Source: Candidatus Saganbacteria bacterium (GTDB lineage Bacteria > Margulisbacteria > WOR-1 > XYC2-FULL-46-14 > WPAF01). From it: a stretch of DNA of 64,000 bases. Below the pieces are notes generated by a model. That model ran no database searches, was not told the DNA's origin, and saw nothing but the letters and a program-made list of their open reading frames with translations. Both the position numbers and the translations under genes were made by a program. Below, one piece after another: positions 61,945 to 64,000 of this stretch (position 1 is its first letter; every line of letters begins with the position of its first letter). The stretch lies in assembly GCA_016223205.1 (NCBI GenBank), contig JACRPM010000001.1:205130-269129 (forward strand), in the 5' to 3' direction.

Positions 61945-61972
61945 ATTATACCACAACTCGGGAGAGGGTTAA
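61945..61972 (-). promoter_or_regulatory. Promoter of hpf (TTAACC-16-TATAAT), leaderless
   Basis: TATAAT (61945-61950) ends 6 bases before the hpf ATG; TTAACC (61967-61972) is a partial -35 match at a 16-base spacer. It overlaps the comF stop. Confidence 0.55.
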
Positions 61973-62569
61973 GATATGGACGGCCCGCGCTCCCGCCGAC
62001 TTTAAGACCCGGGTACATTCGCCTACCGTGGAACCGGTGGTCAAGATATCGTCCAAAAGCAGGATGTTTTTATCTTGCAATATCTGTCCCCCCTTCACTT
62101 CAAAGGCCCCGCGGATGTTCTTGAACCTTTCGGCGCGGGGCAGGTCGAACTGGGGATGGGTGTGCTTTACGCGGAAAAGCGTTCCCGAAACGGTGGGAAC
62201 ATCGTAGTATTTGGTAAGCACCAGGCTTAAAAGCTCGGCCTGGTTGAAGCCCCGTTCCTTCATTCTCTTTTCGTGCAAAGGGACGGGAACAATGAGATCG
62301 ATCAGGTTCATGTCGAGGTTGCGGCTCAAATATTTGACCATCAAGACCCCCAGCGGATCGGCCAGCCGGGTCTTTCCTTTGAATTTGAAACGATGGATGG
62401 CTTTTTTCAACGGGCCCGCGTATTCCCCCACCGAATGGGAGAAAGCTGAAGGCGAAAGGTAGGTGATGTTTTGTGCGCAATCCGCGCAGAAAGCTTCCGG
62501 CCCCAGGCTACGGCAGGCCTCACAGTGAGGAGGAAAAATTAAATCCAATAAAGAAGAAAACAACTTCAT
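61946..62569 (-). CDS. comF: ComF-family competence/phosphoribosyltransferase protein
   Basis: The 207-residue protein has the N-terminal four-cysteine zinc-ribbon pattern (PPHCEACRSL, FCADC) and the PRPP-binding loop LLLDDILTTGSTVGEC near residue 170. ComF helps single-stranded DNA uptake during transformation, and DprA is also in this window. The ATG is 7 bases after a TATAAT. Confidence 0.9.
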   Translation of the reverse strand: MKLFSSLLDLIFPPHCEACRSLGPEAFCADCAQNITYLSPSAFSHSVGEYAGPLKKAIHRFKFKGKTRLADPLGVLMVKYLSRNLDMNLIDLIVPVPLHEKRMKERGFNQAELLSLVLTKYYDVPTVSGTLFRVKHTHPQFDLPRAERFKNIRGAFEVKGGQILQDKNILLLDDILTTGSTVGECTRVLKSAGARAVHILTLSRVVV

Positions 62570-62576
62570 TTTATAT

Positions 62577-62582
62577 ATTATA
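62577..62582 (-). promoter_or_regulatory. -10 box 7 bases before the comF ATG
   Basis: TATAAT on the minus strand; no -35 match is seen. No ribosome binding site lies between the box and the ATG. Confidence 0.45.
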
Positions 62583-62592
62583 GCATCTTAGA

Positions 62593-62610
62593 GGAACCTG
62601 CGGATGAACG
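62593..62610 (+). repeat. Truncated hairpin repeat, copy F, next to rhuM
   Basis: GGAACC-T-GCGGA followed by TGAAC matches the left half of the repeat. The right arm is replaced by unrelated sequence (ACTCGACC). The break is 22 bases before the rhuM stop. Confidence 0.5.
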
Positions 62611-62632
62611 ACTCGACCGAGCTCTTCGTGCT

Positions 62633-63679
62633 TCAGTGGCCCTTTTTATCCTTCTTCTTCTCAATGAACTTAGTTTTTTCCACAAGCAGATCAAAGTCGC
62701 TGACTGGTTCTGTTGTTTCAATCCGCCGGATATTTTCCTCATATTTCGCGAATGTTTGTTCCGCCAGCTCTTTGGCCACTTCAGCTGATACCTTGCCCGG
62801 ATTTTTCAAAACATCTTTCTCGTTAAAATAAAGGAACGCGTCCAGCTTTGAGACCCAGTCAGTCATAGACATAGCGTGCTGGTTTTCCGCCTGCATTTCG
62901 GCATAATCCAGGTACATGGAAACGATGCGGTTTAGCTGCCTCAATTCTTTTTCGTTCAAATAATTCTTGGCGATCGCCACATCGGTTTTGCGGATTTTTC
63001 CTTTTGGCCCATTTTTCCAGGTAGTTAATCCCATGTGCGGTTTCGCGGCGTCGGCTCTACGGACAATTAATTCCGCGGCGGTATGGCCGTGAATGGCCCA
63101 ATGGAGTTTATTTTGAACGGTAGCATAAAAATCCTGGGTTATTTTTGAATGCGGGTCGTAATCGGCGCTGCACTGGGCATAAATATCGGTGATTTTCTGG
63201 TAAAACAGCCGTTCTGAAGCTCTAATATCCCGGATGCGCTCTAACAACTCATCAAAATATGATTGGCGTAATGTTTTACCGGACTTCAATCGCTCATCAT
63301 CAATGGCAAATCCCTTAATTATATATTCGTGTAAAACCCGGGTTGCCCAGACGCGGAATTGGGTTGCCCTTTCAGAATTGACCCGATAACCGACAGAAAT
63401 TATGGCATCCAGACTATAGTACTCGACTTTGCGTTTTACCTCGCGCCCACCCTCTTTTTGAACTGTCATAATTTCTTTGACAGTTGCTTCCCTGCTTAAT
63501 TCACCCTTATCATAAATATTTTGCAGGTGATAGCTTACATTTTGTTTTGAAGTGCCGAACAATTCAGCCATTCTATTTAAGGTAAGCCAGGCGGTATCTC
63601 CTTGAAAAAACACTTCCACCTTAACCTGCCCGTCTGGACTGGTGTATAGAATAATGTCCGATTTCTCTTTTTTATTCAT
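62633..63679 (-). CDS. Virulence RhuM family protein
   Basis: The 348-residue protein matches RhuM: ILYTSPDGQVKVEVFFQGDTAWLT at the start, AELFGTSKQNVSYHLQNIY, YYSLDAIISVGYRVNSERATQFRVWAT and a C-terminal IHGHTAAELIVRRADAAKPHMGL. RhuM genes are often carried on mobile islands and near restriction systems; their biochemical role is unknown. GGGAGGAG precedes the ATG. The upstream 30-codon ORF overlaps it by 4 bases. Nearby IS sequence supports recent transfer. Confidence 0.85.
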   Translation of the reverse strand: MNKKEKSDIILYTSPDGQVKVEVFFQGDTAWLTLNRMAELFGTSKQNVSYHLQNIYDKGELSREATVKEIMTVQKEGGREVKRKVEYYSLDAIISVGYRVNSERATQFRVWATRVLHEYIIKGFAIDDERLKSGKTLRQSYFDELLERIRDIRASERLFYQKITDIYAQCSADYDPHSKITQDFYATVQNKLHWAIHGHTAAELIVRRADAAKPHMGLTTWKNGPKGKIRKTDVAIAKNYLNEKELRQLNRIVSMYLDYAEMQAENQHAMSMTDWVSKLDAFLYFNEKDVLKNPGKVSAEVAKELAEQTFAKYEENIRRIETTEPVSDFDLLVEKTKFIEKKKDKKGH

Positions 63680-63768
63680 TCGTTCTCCTCCCGCCCTTCT
63701 TCTTTGGGCGCGTTAATAATATTTAGATCATGGTTGCCCTTGCCGAACTCACGCCTGCCTAATATCAT
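63676..63768 (-). pseudogene. Short ORF, possible tail of a lost gene upstream of rhuM
   Basis: A 30-residue ORF (ending INAPKEEGREENE) overlaps the rhuM start as ATGA. It carries the ribosome binding site GGGAGGAG near its end. A stop codon lies directly before its ATG, so if it was the end of a longer gene that gene is broken here. It may also be a short leader that couples rhuM translation. Confidence 0.4.
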
Positions 63769-63941
63769 CTAGTGGCCGCTTTATATTTACGCCTCTCGCG
63801 CTTCCCCTAACGATTCGCACTTCGCCACCGCCTCCCCACTTCTCTCCCCAACCAGAGGTATACACTTGACCCCATTGTCTAGACCACTTTTATCCTAAGT
63901 TAAGATATGGAAAAGGATACTGTCCCTTGGCCCTTTTCCCG
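63769..63941. other. Boundary between rhuM region and IS element
   Basis: No gene seen. From about 63861 (TACACTTGACCCCATTGTCTAGACC) the sequence resembles an IS3-type terminal inverted repeat, placed about 60 bases after the transposase stop. The rest is pyrimidine-rich and unrecognised. Confidence 0.45.
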
Positions 63942-64000
63942 CTAATTCCACCTCCCTTTTCCGGAGTATACCTCAAATGGCGTCTGGTAAGCCAGTGATT
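63942..64000 (-). mobile_element. C-terminal end of an IS3-type transposase (runs off the window)
   Basis: On the minus strand the last 18 residues, SLAYQTPFEVYSGKGRWN, then TAG, match the usual end of IS3-family integrase-core transposases (LxYxTPxEVY). The rest is outside the window. The possible terminal repeat follows at about 63861-63885. Confidence 0.65.

Noticed and set aside
1..64000. tRNA, rRNA or CRISPR loci
   Set aside because: No T-loop/acceptor patterns, no rRNA segments and no regularly spaced direct repeats were found by reading both strands; a covariance-model scan would be decisive.

Overview
The window looks like a gene-dense chromosome segment of an uncultured diderm bacterium with roughly 50-55 % GC. 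Many genes overlap by 1-20 bases and there are no rRNA or tRNA genes. Signs of an outer membrane are an Mla lipid-transport set (mlaE, mlaF, mlaD), a protein ending in an Omp85-like barrel, and a small barrel-like protein ending in Phe. A wecG-type glycosyltransferase, csaB and a DUF5693 protein form one block. This mix recalls the Margulisbacteria/Saganbacteria (WOR-1) candidate phyla, but that placement is inference from gene content.

Layout. 1-5017 (+): end of coaX, lysS, metF and a RelA/SpoT-like protein. 4982-6355 (-): tldD. 6356-6766: a gene-free stretch packed with hairpins. 6767-10393 (+): dprA, then an MgtE-regulatory-domain protein paired with an NRAMP-related transporter. 10394-10679: a terminator, a 50-residue ORF and a symmetric divergent promoter. 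10680-17669 (+): accC, nusB, a small secreted protein, ribE-ribBA-ribH, a sugar-type ABC ATPase and gcvPB. 17650-21414: a MutS-like ATPase with membrane segments, a HIT protein, an IMPase-like protein and a lipoyl/octanoyl transferase. 21404-26597 (+): a peptidase-propeller-barrel protein, rtcB and amrS. 26594-31985: DUF502, a stand-alone Lrp/AsnC effector domain, and a minus-strand run exonuclease-pta-tldE-leuA. 32051-38773: a small unknown protein, a very large ClpB-like double AAA+ protein with its coiled-coil partner, and a DUF362 protein. 38788-41451: two divergent secreted proteins, one transglutaminase-like and one with a FlgD-like domain. 41479-46247 (+): ilvE, acpS, nnrD, mlaE-mlaF-mlaD. 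46558-63679 (-): one long same-strand run of barrel protein, purQ, purS, purB, ispG, membrane protein, purC, wecG, marC, csaB, DUF5693, prfB, S8 peptidase, secA, hpf, comF and rhuM. The right edge carries the end of an IS element.

Three signals cut across the genes. First, many first-of-transcript genes have a TATAAT-like -10 box only 6-9 bases before the start codon and no Shine-Dalgarno sequence, while genes inside operons have good Shine-Dalgarno sequences. This suggests leaderless mRNAs are common. Second, a family of roughly 28-base hairpins with a one-base bulge and a TGAAC (or GTTTA) loop is scattered between and inside genes; its copies differ by paired changes that keep the stems. 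Third, other palindromic repeats sit in operons and may have supplied starts or ribosome binding sites (S8 peptidase, mlaF).

Functionally the window is mostly core metabolism (purines, riboflavin, leucine/branched-chain amino acids, isoprenoids, glycine cleavage, one-carbon), envelope biogenesis and translation. The less familiar parts are the ClpB-like/coiled-coil pair, the SpoT-like protein with a degenerate synthetase domain, and the MgtE-like/NRAMP-related pair.
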